A stretch of 64,000 nt of DNA from DASYDU01 sp050248495. Lineage in GTDB: Bacteria > Planctomycetota > Planctomycetia > Pirellulales > Lacipirellulaceae. Positions 37,542 through 45,268 of the stretch are shown here, one piece after another. How positions within the stretch are numbered: the stretch's first letter is position 1; every line of letters starts with the position of its first letter. A program made the position numbers and the translations under genes. Under the pieces are notes generated by a model. It did not search any database, was not told where the DNA came from, and saw only the letters and a program-made list of their open reading frames with translations. The stretch spans positions 62,001-126,000 of the forward strand of contig JBFWSG010000011.1 in assembly GCA_050248495.1 (NCBI GenBank), in the 5' to 3' direction.

Positions 37542-40274
37542 ATGAATACTCTTCTCAAAACCAGTGTTTGTGCACTTGTGCTAGCCGCGGCGCTTGGTGC
37601 GTCTGCTCCGGTGGAGGCGGCCCAGGTGCGGGCGGACATCTCGACTCGCGAGGCGTACGTCGACATGCCGGTCGTGCTCCGCGTGCAGATTGCCAACGCT
37701 ACCGACTTCGATCCGCCGACGGTCCCCGAAATTCCTGGCGTCCGAGTCGAGGCCGTGGGCGAGCCCGGGCGGAGTACGCAGATCACCACGATCAACGGCA
37801 ACACGACCACGCGGACCAGCATCACCTACAGCTTTTCGTTGACGCCGACCCGCGCCGGCACGTTCCAGATTCCGCCGATCGCCGTCCACGCCGATGGCCA
37901 GTCGCTCTCCACGCGGCCGTTCGAGTTTGTCGCCTCGAAGAGCGAGACGGGCGATCTCTTGTTCGTCGAGATCACCGGCAAAGAGAAGCAGATTTACGTC
38001 GGCCAGTCGCTGGAGCTGATGCTGCGGATCTGGGTCCGCCCGTACCGCGACCAGGAACACGCCATCACGCTCAGCGAAGGGGACATGTGGCAACTCGTTT
38101 CGCAGAAGACGAACTGGGGCCCGTTTGCCGACCGCATCCAGCAACTCGCAGACTCGAACCAGCGTCCCGTCGGCACCGAAGTGCTCAAAAAGGACCGCGC
38201 CGGGACCAACCACAGCTACTATCTGTACGAAATCGACGCCACGATCTATCCCAAGAAGCCCGGCCGGATCGACGCGAACGACGTCCAGGTCGTCGCGCTC
38301 TATCCGACGGCGATCGGTGAGTCACGCGATCCGTTCGAGAGCATGTTCCAAGACATGGGCGTGCCCGGCCGCAACAACATGTTCGGCGACGGCTTCAACC
38401 CGTTTGGGCGGCGGCTGGAAATCACGTCGGTGCGGCCGGTCGTCGCCGAAGCGAAGGTCGAGCCGATCGAGGTCTTGGAGATTCCGATCGCCGATCGCCC
38501 AGCCGATTATCGCGGCGCGGTGGGCAAGTATCAAATCATTGCCAATGCCTCGCCGACGGACGTGAAGGCCGGCGACCCCATCAACCTGGTGCTGCAGATC
38601 ACCGGCACGGGGCCCCTCGATCTCGTGCAGGCACCGCCGCTCGCCGAGTTGCCGGGGCTCACCAAGGATTTCAAAGTGTCGAACGAACCGCTGGCCGGAT
38701 ATGTCGATGGCGGCCGCAAACTCTTCGGCACCACGATCCGACCGCGCAAAGAAGGGATCACCACAATTCCCGCGATTCCATTCACGTATTTCGATCCGGA
38801 AGTGGGCAAGTTCGTAACCGTCAATAGCCAGCCGATCGAGATTAAGGTGGCCCCGGCCGAGATGCTCGCGCTCGACGACGTCGTGGGAAAACACGCCGGC
38901 ACGTCGTCAGCGGCTGATCCGGCAGCAGCCGAATCAGCAGCGGCCGGGCCGGTGCTCACAAATCTCTCGGGCAATCAATTGTTGGACGAGCAGACGCCGC
39001 CAGCTGGAATTTCGCAAACGCTATTGATTGTATTGGCAGTACCGCCGATCGCGGTCGTCGGTCTCGTGGTCGCGCGCGGCGGCAGTGGCCTCGTCTGGTT
39101 TGCAGGTCGCTTCCGCTCGGCCCAGCGCCGATTTGCGACCGACGTCGATAAGGCGACTCGCGCGGCGGAAGTCGACTCCGCACTGCGACGACTGCTGGGC
39201 AAGCGGTTCGGCGTATCGACGTCGGACAATAACGCGCTCGTCGGAGCGCTGCGCACATCAGGCTACCGCAATGCCGCCGTCCGCTGCGAGCGGCTCCTAC
39301 AACAATGCGAGTCGCTCGGCACCGCCGGGCTGGGCTCAGGTCCGTCGCTGGCCGAGCTCAAGCAGAGCGCGCTCGCGATCGCCGAAGAGCTGGCTTCGCA
39401 GCGTCCTGCCGCGAGCCGGGTCGTCCGCCGTCTGCGACCGACGGCCGCAGCAATTGCCCTGGTCTTGTGCTCGCTCGCGTCCGTCGAAGCCAACGCGGCC
39501 GACATCAAGACCGCGCCACTCACGCCCGCACAGCAGCAAACTCTCCTCGCTGAAGCAACCGCTCGCTACGACGCCGCACGCCAATCCGCCGGCACGGATT
39601 CGGCCGAGGCCAAAGAGGCGTTTGCCGATGCAGCACAAAAATATCAGTTGGTGGTCGATTCCGGCGTCCACAATGCGGGATTGTACTTCAACCTCGGCAA
39701 CGCCTATCTGGAGAGCGGCGCGACGGCGCGGGCAATCGCCAACTACGAGCGAGCACTGCGGCTCGATCCGACGGACCGTGCCGCCCGCACGAATCTCGAG
39801 TTCGCCGAGGGTCGGCTCACGTCGAATGACATCAAATCGGCCGTCGTCAACAATTCGCTCGCCGCCTGGGCCACGGTGGCGAACGGCTGGTTCAACCGTT
39901 TCGTCAGTCCGCGGACCGTGCTGGCCATCGCCGTGGCCGCCTGGCTCGCCTTCTGGATCGCACTGGGCTTGCGGCTCGCCGAGCTGCGGTTCGCCTGGAA
40001 ATCGCTCGCCACGGCGGCACTAGCGGTCACAGCGATCACGGCGACTTCGTACTTGCTCACGCTCAAATCGCTCGGCCAGTCGAGTGCGATCGTCGTCGCA
40101 CCAAGCGCGGAACTGCGGACCGGCGACGGCGCGAATTTTCCGGCAGCCAGCGCGACCAAACTCGCTGCAGGTGAACGCGTCGATTTCTTGCGCGAGCGCG
40201 GCCAGTGGGTTCAGATTCGCACCGCCGGCGGACAATCCGGCTGGCTGCCGAGTGATGCGCTCGAAGTCCTCTAA
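37542..40274 (+). CDS. BatD/BatE fusion protein
   Basis: A 910-residue protein combining two normally separate Bat proteins. Residues 1-27 are a signal peptide. About 28-460 is the BatD (oxygen tolerance) region with repeated immunoglobulin-like units (VRADISTREAYVDMPVVLRV; VKAGDPINLVLQITGTGPLD). A membrane helix lies near 485-507. Around 630-655 there is an internal segment that looks like a second signal peptide (RPTAAAIALVLCSLASVEA then NAADIKTAPL). After it come TPR repeats (about 695-760, YFNLGNAYLESGATARAIANYERAL), two membrane helices (about 795-815 and 826-846) and a C-terminal SH3 domain (855-910), the BatE layout. It is the last gene of the operon. Confidence 0.87.
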   Translation: MNTLLKTSVCALVLAAALGASAPVEAAQVRADISTREAYVDMPVVLRVQIANATDFDPPTVPEIPGVRVEAVGEPGRSTQITTINGNTTTRTSITYSFSLTPTRAGTFQIPPIAVHADGQSLSTRPFEFVASKSETGDLLFVEITGKEKQIYVGQSLELMLRIWVRPYRDQEHAITLSEGDMWQLVSQKTNWGPFADRIQQLADSNQRPVGTEVLKKDRAGTNHSYYLYEIDATIYPKKPGRIDANDVQVVALYPTAIGESRDPFESMFQDMGVPGRNNMFGDGFNPFGRRLEITSVRPVVAEAKVEPIEVLEIPIADRPADYRGAVGKYQIIANASPTDVKAGDPINLVLQITGTGPLDLVQAPPLAELPGLTKDFKVSNEPLAGYVDGGRKLFGTTIRPRKEGITTIPAIPFTYFDPEVGKFVTVNSQPIEIKVAPAEMLALDDVVGKHAGTSSAADPAAAESAAAGPVLTNLSGNQLLDEQTPPAGISQTLLIVLAVPPIAVVGLVVARGGSGLVWFAGRFRSAQRRFATDVDKATRAAEVDSALRRLLGKRFGVSTSDNNALVGALRTSGYRNAAVRCERLLQQCESLGTAGLGSGPSLAELKQSALAIAEELASQRPAASRVVRRLRPTAAAIALVLCSLASVEANAADIKTAPLTPAQQQTLLAEATARYDAARQSAGTDSAEAKEAFADAAQKYQLVVDSGVHNAGLYFNLGNAYLESGATARAIANYERALRLDPTDRAARTNLEFAEGRLTSNDIKSAVVNNSLAAWATVANGWFNRFVSPRTVLAIAVAAWLAFWIALGLRLAELRFAWKSLATAALAVTAITATSYLLTLKSLGQSSAIVVAPSAELRTGDGANFPAASATKLAAGERVDFLRERGQWVQIRTAGGQSGWLPSDALEVL

Positions 40275-40312
40275 GACCATTCGCTGAAATGTCGGGTTCC
40301 GCTTCGGCCGGC

Positions 40313-40350
40313 TTGACTTCGCGCCCGGAATGTTGTATTATAATACAACA
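40313..40350 (+). promoter_or_regulatory. Promoter and palindromic operator of a toxin-antitoxin pair
   Basis: TTGACT (40313-40318), a 17-base spacer and TATTAT (40336-40341) make a good sigma70-type promoter 27 bases before the toxin start. The -10 box lies inside a perfect 20-bp palindrome at 40331-40350, TGTTGTATTATAATACAACA. The XRE-type antitoxin encoded downstream is the likely ligand, repressing its own operon. Confidence 0.75.
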
Positions 40351-40367
40351 CCCGTCGAGCGACGATC

Positions 40368-40634
40368 ATGCGTTTTGACGCCATCATCTGGGATCTGCAC
40401 GACGATCCTGACGGGAACGTGCAGCATTGTGCCGAACACGGGGTGACGCAAGAAGAGATCGAAGAGGTCTTTGAAAACGTCTGCGACGAAGATGTGAGCA
40501 CATCCTCGGGACGGCCAGTGGTGTTCGGCGATACTCGTGCAGGCAGGCATCTGATGGTCGTGTACGACCGGATTGACGATGACACGGTGTATCCCGTCAC
40601 TGCGTACGAAGTTCCACGGAGGCAGCGATCATGA
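40368..40634 (+). CDS. BrnT-like toxin of a type II module
   Basis: An 88-residue protein. The start IIWDLHDDPDGNVQHCAEHGVTQEEIEEVF fits the BrnT/RelE-fold pattern (W-D, then N-V, then EHG with E-E-V). A beta-rich second half (MVVYDRIDDDTVYPVTAYEVPR) carries basic residues at the end. It is followed by an XRE antitoxin gene with ATGA overlap, and the operon has a palindromic operator. Ribonuclease activity is inferred by analogy. The family could also be called DUF4258-like, so the exact name is uncertain. Confidence 0.68.
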   Translation: MRFDAIIWDLHDDPDGNVQHCAEHGVTQEEIEEVFENVCDEDVSTSSGRPVVFGDTRAGRHLMVVYDRIDDDTVYPVTAYEVPRRQRS

Positions 40635-40975
40635 AACGAATCACCCGCGATCGCCAATTGACAAGTGACGAAGCCGCCCAGTTGAAGGCGGTCCGGGGAA
40701 AGATCGACGCCGAGCTGCCAGAGTTGGTAGCGCGGCATCACGAACGGATGGCAAGCCTTGACCAACTGAACGAGCTTTTTGCCCAGCTGAAGGCGGCTCG
40801 CGAAGCCAAAGGTCTGAGCCTGGCCGACATGACGGAGCTGACAGGCATGGACCGGTCGGCGATCTCAAAGTTGGAGACTGGCGGTCGGCCCAACCCCACC
40901 GTCGAAACATTGCTGCGGTACGCCGAGGCCGTCGGCAAGCGAATTATGCTTTCGCTCTCGGACGCCAGCCCGTGA
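40631..40975 (+). CDS. XRE-family antitoxin/repressor
   Basis: A 114-residue DNA-binding protein. The first 45 residues are a helical extension (LTSDEAAQLKAVRGKIDAELPELVARHHERM) that may wrap the toxin. Residues about 48-105 are a Cro/C1-type helix-turn-helix (LKAAREAKGLSLADMTELTGMDRSAISKLETG, then PTVETLLRYAEAVG). Its ATG overlaps the toxin TGA (ATGA), so the gene order is toxin first, as in HigBA-like modules. The perfect palindrome over the promoter is its probable binding site. Confidence 0.85.
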   Translation: MKRITRDRQLTSDEAAQLKAVRGKIDAELPELVARHHERMASLDQLNELFAQLKAAREAKGLSLADMTELTGMDRSAISKLETGGRPNPTVETLLRYAEAVGKRIMLSLSDASP

Positions 40976-41011
40976 GCAAGCAAATCTCCGGCGGTTCACC
41001 GCATCGTTGAG

Positions 41012-43276
41012 TCAGTGTCGAACGCTCTCCTTCAGCGACAAGGCACTCTGCGTTTCATGGCTCGGCACGCGGGCGTGCCAGCGCATCATGGTGAGCAGGC
41101 TGCCGATCGCCAGCGGCCAGCCCCCGGGTTCGGGCACGCTCAACGATTGCGCGGCATCGGCGGCCATCGCACTCGCGAAATTGTCGCGCCAGATCGCATA
41201 GTCGGCGGCATTGACGGTGCCGTCGCCGTTGCCGTCCGCGGCGAGCTGCGTCGTTGAGCCGTAATTGTTCCGCCAGACAAGATAGTCCGCCTCGTCGACG
41301 ACGCCGCTCAAGTCGTAATCCCCCGTGACAATGACGGTGTTCGAGATTCCGAACGCCACGTTGTCGATGTGGACGGCGCCGCCTGCATTGCCGGGCTGAG
41401 TGAATTGCAGCACGAGGCGGGCCTCGACCGCGCCGGCAGGCGCCACGCCGACGAGCTGCCGCTGGAGCCACTCGTCGTTGGGCGACGTGCCGTCGGCCAC
41501 CAGCAGCTTCTCTTCCCCTAGAAAGTTCGCCGAGCCGAACGCGGCGCCATGCTGGTTGTAGAACTCGATCTTCATCTCCGCCAGGTTGTTCGTGCCGGCG
41601 ATGCTGTCGGCAGATCGGACAAACGCGCTGAGCGACGCGGTGAGCGCATCGCCCGCTTCGACGGTGATCCCTTGGAAGACGCCAGAAGTGTTAGCGCTGC
41701 CATTGAACTGGCCGAAGAGTTTGAGCGACTTGTCGCCGGCCAACACGGCCTGATTCTGCACGGTGACGTTGCTCGTGGTGTTGCCGAAAGGCGTCCAGGC
41801 GTCGAGCGATCCGCCGCCGGCCTGGTAGCCACCGTCGTCGAAGCCGCCGTTATTGAAATCGGCCCCGGCATCGTCCCAGACAAACGTGGCCACCGACTTG
41901 CCGGGAACCTGGTAGCTGAAGTTTTTGCCGTTCTCGATGATCCGCGCCGTGGCCGTCGTCGAATTTGGATTCAGCGCAATCAGCACGCGCGAGCCGTCCG
42001 GATTCAGAAAACCCACCGTGTTGAGCGTGCTGTTCGTGGACGAATTGATGCGCACGGCCCCCGGCTGAACCGCCTTGGTCACCTGGCCGAGGACGTAGAA
42101 CTCCTCATTGAACGTAACGGCGCCGGTCGCATTGTTAATCGTCACCACGCCGCGGCAATCGCTGCAGCCGTTGAGATGCGGGTCGTTGTTCTGATCCAGC
42201 GCCAGGTTCCACAAGAGCGCGTTCTTCCCCCAATTGCGCGTGTTGCCGATGATGATGTTTTGCAGATTCCAGACCAGGTTGTCGGCGAAATTCGTGGCCC
42301 AGTCGCCGCCGGTGATCTCCGTGAAATAGATGCCTTTGTCCGGGTGGGCGTCGTGCACCGTGGTCTGGGCGCTGACGTTACCGGCATACGCATGAAACGC
42401 CGAGCCCGCAATGTACTGGCGGGCCACGGGGTCGTTGAGCACCTCGATCGGATAGTCGGGCCGATCCCAGTTGTGATCGTAGGCCAGGATTTTGGTCGTG
42501 ATCCCCTCGGTCGCCAGCAGCGGCCCGAGCTGATCCCGGATCAGGCTGATCTGCTGCGTGGGCGTCATCGACATCGTCGGATAGTTCGATGTGTGAAGCG
42601 GCTCGTTCTGGACCGAGAGGGTATCGATCGGCAGGCCGGCGTCTTCATAGGCCTGGATGAACTTGCTGAGGTACAGTGCATACGCGCCCTCCCATTGCGG
42701 CGCGAGCGAGCCGCCGGAAAGCGAATTGTTGGTCTTCATCCAGGCTGGGGCGCTCCACGGCGAGGCCATCAATTTCACATCGGAATTCAGCGCGCGAGCC
42801 TGCTGCAGCTGCGGAATGACATACGCTTCGTCGTGGGCGATCGAGAAATGCTGCTGCGTCGGATCGCTGCCGCCGGGCGGATTGTCATTGTAGGTGTAAA
42901 AATTGCTGGCCGTGAAATCGGAAGCTCCAATCGGCACGCGGAGGTAGTTGATACCGATGCCGCCCGTCGGCGAGAAGAGCTGCCGCATCAATTTGTCGCG
43001 CTGCGGCTGCGAGAGCTTGTTCTGGATCAGCCAGGCCGCCGAATCGGTGAGTGCAGCGCCAAAGCCGTCGATCGTTTGAAACGTCGCCCCGGGCGCGACG
43101 GAAATCGGCGTGCCGCCCGAGCCAGTGCCGGGCTGAAACAAAACGTCCGTCTGCTGCTGCAACAATTGGCTCTTGTTGCCATTGGTGACCCAAACGTTCA
43201 CGGCAAGGGCCAATTGCGGCGGCGCGAGCAGAGCTGCGCACGCGATCAAGGTTATTTGAAGCTTTCGTCCCGTCAT
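41012..43276 (-). CDS. Secreted GH30 glycosidase with dockerin repeat and PEP-CTERM
   Basis: A 754-residue enzyme of the glucosylceramidase (GH30) family, acting on beta-linked glucosides or related glycans. AGGAGA lies six bases before the ATG at 43276. A signal peptide (1-25, ending ALA) precedes the barrel: TIDGFGAALTDSAAWL, the acid/base segment SVQNEPLHTS and the nucleophile segment GIYFTEITGGDW. A beta-sandwich (FVWDD) closes the catalytic unit. Residues about 470-630 form a carbohydrate-binding-like beta domain. Dockerin motifs (GDYDLSGVVDEADYLVWRN and DGNGDGTVNAADYAIWRD) and VPEPGG with a hydrophobic tail follow. The gene overlaps the preceding one by four bases. Confidence 0.92.
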   Translation of the reverse strand: MTGRKLQITLIACAALLAPPQLALAVNVWVTNGNKSQLLQQQTDVLFQPGTGSGGTPISVAPGATFQTIDGFGAALTDSAAWLIQNKLSQPQRDKLMRQLFSPTGGIGINYLRVPIGASDFTASNFYTYNDNPPGGSDPTQQHFSIAHDEAYVIPQLQQARALNSDVKLMASPWSAPAWMKTNNSLSGGSLAPQWEGAYALYLSKFIQAYEDAGLPIDTLSVQNEPLHTSNYPTMSMTPTQQISLIRDQLGPLLATEGITTKILAYDHNWDRPDYPIEVLNDPVARQYIAGSAFHAYAGNVSAQTTVHDAHPDKGIYFTEITGGDWATNFADNLVWNLQNIIIGNTRNWGKNALLWNLALDQNNDPHLNGCSDCRGVVTINNATGAVTFNEEFYVLGQVTKAVQPGAVRINSSTNSTLNTVGFLNPDGSRVLIALNPNSTTATARIIENGKNFSYQVPGKSVATFVWDDAGADFNNGGFDDGGYQAGGGSLDAWTPFGNTTSNVTVQNQAVLAGDKSLKLFGQFNGSANTSGVFQGITVEAGDALTASLSAFVRSADSIAGTNNLAEMKIEFYNQHGAAFGSANFLGEEKLLVADGTSPNDEWLQRQLVGVAPAGAVEARLVLQFTQPGNAGGAVHIDNVAFGISNTVIVTGDYDLSGVVDEADYLVWRNNYGSTTQLAADGNGDGTVNAADYAIWRDNFASAMAADAAQSLSVPEPGGWPLAIGSLLTMMRWHARVPSHETQSALSLKESVRH

Positions 43277-45255
43277 GCCACTTCTCCTGTCGATCCGACT
43301 CTCCGCTTGCGCCTGTTCCGTTCGCGTGCTCCCACGATTGCGAGTCCCGCCGCCAAACCAATGCACCCGGCCGGTTCCGGCACGCTCGCCGTCGCCTGAT
43401 TGGCTCCGCCCCCCACGGCATACGACAACCCAAAATTCGCCTTCCAATACCAGTAGTCGAGCTGGTCGACCACGCCATCGGGCAGTCCCTGCGGGCCAGC
43501 CACGTCGGCGGCCAAATCGTCGCCCGTCATCCCTTCCGAGTTGCGCCACATCGTATAGTCGGCGGCGTCCACATATCCATCGCCATTGAAATCCCCGAGC
43601 AAACGCTCGCGCGCCGAGAGTGTTGAATCCACCGGCACATCCACGTACCGCTGCTCGATGCCGCTGGCGGGCCACTCGATCTCGACCAGATCAACCGTGC
43701 CCGTAAAATCTCCCAGTCCGAAATGGGCCGTCATCTCGCTCTGGCTCAAGTAGCTGTCCCCGCTGCGAATTTCCCAAACCTGGAACGACTGCGGCTGGTC
43801 CATATCGGGCGTGACCTTGATAAACGCGCCGATGCCGTCGCGATTCGAGATCGTGCCTTCCGCTTCGACGCGGAGCCAATGATTTTGGTTCCCACCGTCG
43901 TTGCGATAAACAATCGGCGCCGCCGCGTAGTTGGCGATCACCACGTCCAAATCGCCGTCGTTGTCGAAATCGACGTCGAGCAGCCCGCGGCCCTGTCCGG
44001 TATCGGTGATACCCGAGGCGACCGACACGTCGGTGAACGTGCCATTAAGATTGTTCCGCCAGAGCGTCGTGCGATCGCCTGAGTACCCGGTGACGAAGCC
44101 GTCGGTGGCCACGAGGTCGACGTCCGCGTCGTTGTCGTAATCGAAGAACGTGGTCCCCCAGCCCCACGACAATCCCGGGCCCGTCGCGCGGACACCGGCG
44201 GCCGTCGTCACGTCGGTGAAAGTGCGGTTGCCGTTGTTGCGGAAGAGCCGGTTGCCCGGGTTCGCGCCGAGAAACGTCGTGTCGTAGATCGCCGTGACGA
44301 ACCAGTCGAGGTCGCCGTCGCGGTCATAATCGCCGAGCGTTGATCCCATACCCGATTTGTCGGTGCCCACGCCAGCCGGCACGGTGCCGTCGGTGAACGT
44401 GCCGTCACCGTTATTCCAGAACAACTGGCTGGTCCGCGAGTCGGCGGAGATCACGATGTCGAGCCGCCCGTCGCGATCGAGGTCGCTGAACTGCGGTTGG
44501 AAGCGATAGGCGTTGGGCGGATCGGTCACCGCCAGCGCCGCGCGATACACGTCAAGCCCCGCGGCATGCGTCACATCTTCGAAGTGCCCCGGGTTTGCCG
44601 CGCCTAGATTCCGCAGCAGCCGCGAACCATTCGACGCCGTCGGCCGGCTGTGATCCGAAGTCAACATGTCGAGGTACCCGTCCCCGTCGTAATCGCCAAA
44701 CGCCACGCCCATTCCTTGCCGATTGAGCGAGCCGGGCGGAGAGGTGACGTCGGCGCCGCGGGCCAAGGCCTCTTCAGTGAAATGGCCGGCACCATCGTTG
44801 ATGTAGAGATAGTGCCGCGGCGCTTGGCTCCCCATCGCGTACAGATCGAGATCGCCGTCGTTGTCGATGTCGCCAAATGCGACGCCATTGATCGACTGCG
44901 CGTCGACGAACCCCGCGTCAGCCGAAACGTCTGCAAATGTGCCGCCCATATTGCGGTACAGGACGCCCGGCGCATCCATGCGGCTGAAAAACAGGTCGAC
45001 CTGCCCGTCGCCGTCGAAGTCGCCGGCCGCCACGCCGGCCGTCATCGCCTGCGTGCCGTTCGAGCCGGTATGAATGTGATTGATCCCCACGGCGGAAGTC
45101 ACATTGGTGAACACCGGCACGGCGGCACAATCATTGGCAGATGAAACGAACACAACGAGAGCCGTCGCACAAAATGCTGCGCGACGCGTGAATCGCAAGC
45201 TGCAGCGGATGCCTGCGCTTCGCTTCGATCGCCGCTGCTGAGTCCTGGAAATCAC
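43273..45255 (-). CDS. FG-GAP/VCBS repeat protein with UnbV domain, dockerin and PEP-CTERM
   Basis: A 660-residue exported protein. A GTG start at 45255 is preferred because the region upstream is the end of another gene and GAAGG lies nine bases before it; a signal-like segment follows (AAFCATALVVFVSSANDCAA). About eight FG-GAP/VCBS repeats (FGDYDGDGYLDM, LDRDGRLDIV, DFDNDGDLDVVIANY) form a calcium-binding beta-propeller. An ASPIC/UnbV module (HWLRVEAEGTISNRDGIGAFIKV, VEIEWPASGIEQ) follows, then dockerin-like repeats and VPEPAG with a hydrophobic tail. It lies between the haloperoxidase and GH30 genes, with 13 bp to the former and a four-base overlap with the latter. The role is probably adhesive or scaffolding. 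Confidence 0.9.
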   Translation of the reverse strand: MISRTQQRRSKRSAGIRCSLRFTRRAAFCATALVVFVSSANDCAAVPVFTNVTSAVGINHIHTGSNGTQAMTAGVAAGDFDGDGQVDLFFSRMDAPGVLYRNMGGTFADVSADAGFVDAQSINGVAFGDIDNDGDLDLYAMGSQAPRHYLYINDGAGHFTEEALARGADVTSPPGSLNRQGMGVAFGDYDGDGYLDMLTSDHSRPTASNGSRLLRNLGAANPGHFEDVTHAAGLDVYRAALAVTDPPNAYRFQPQFSDLDRDGRLDIVISADSRTSQLFWNNGDGTFTDGTVPAGVGTDKSGMGSTLGDYDRDGDLDWFVTAIYDTTFLGANPGNRLFRNNGNRTFTDVTTAAGVRATGPGLSWGWGTTFFDYDNDADVDLVATDGFVTGYSGDRTTLWRNNLNGTFTDVSVASGITDTGQGRGLLDVDFDNDGDLDVVIANYAAAPIVYRNDGGNQNHWLRVEAEGTISNRDGIGAFIKVTPDMDQPQSFQVWEIRSGDSYLSQSEMTAHFGLGDFTGTVDLVEIEWPASGIEQRYVDVPVDSTLSARERLLGDFNGDGYVDAADYTMWRNSEGMTGDDLAADVAGPQGLPDGVVDQLDYWYWKANFGLSYAVGGGANQATASVPEPAGCIGLAAGLAIVGARERNRRKRRVGSTGEVA

Positions 45256-45268
45256 CGCGCCGCGCCTT

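Noticed and set aside
41549..43399. A 616-codon plus-strand frame
   Set aside because: Antisense to the GH30 gene, with composition typical of a mirror frame.
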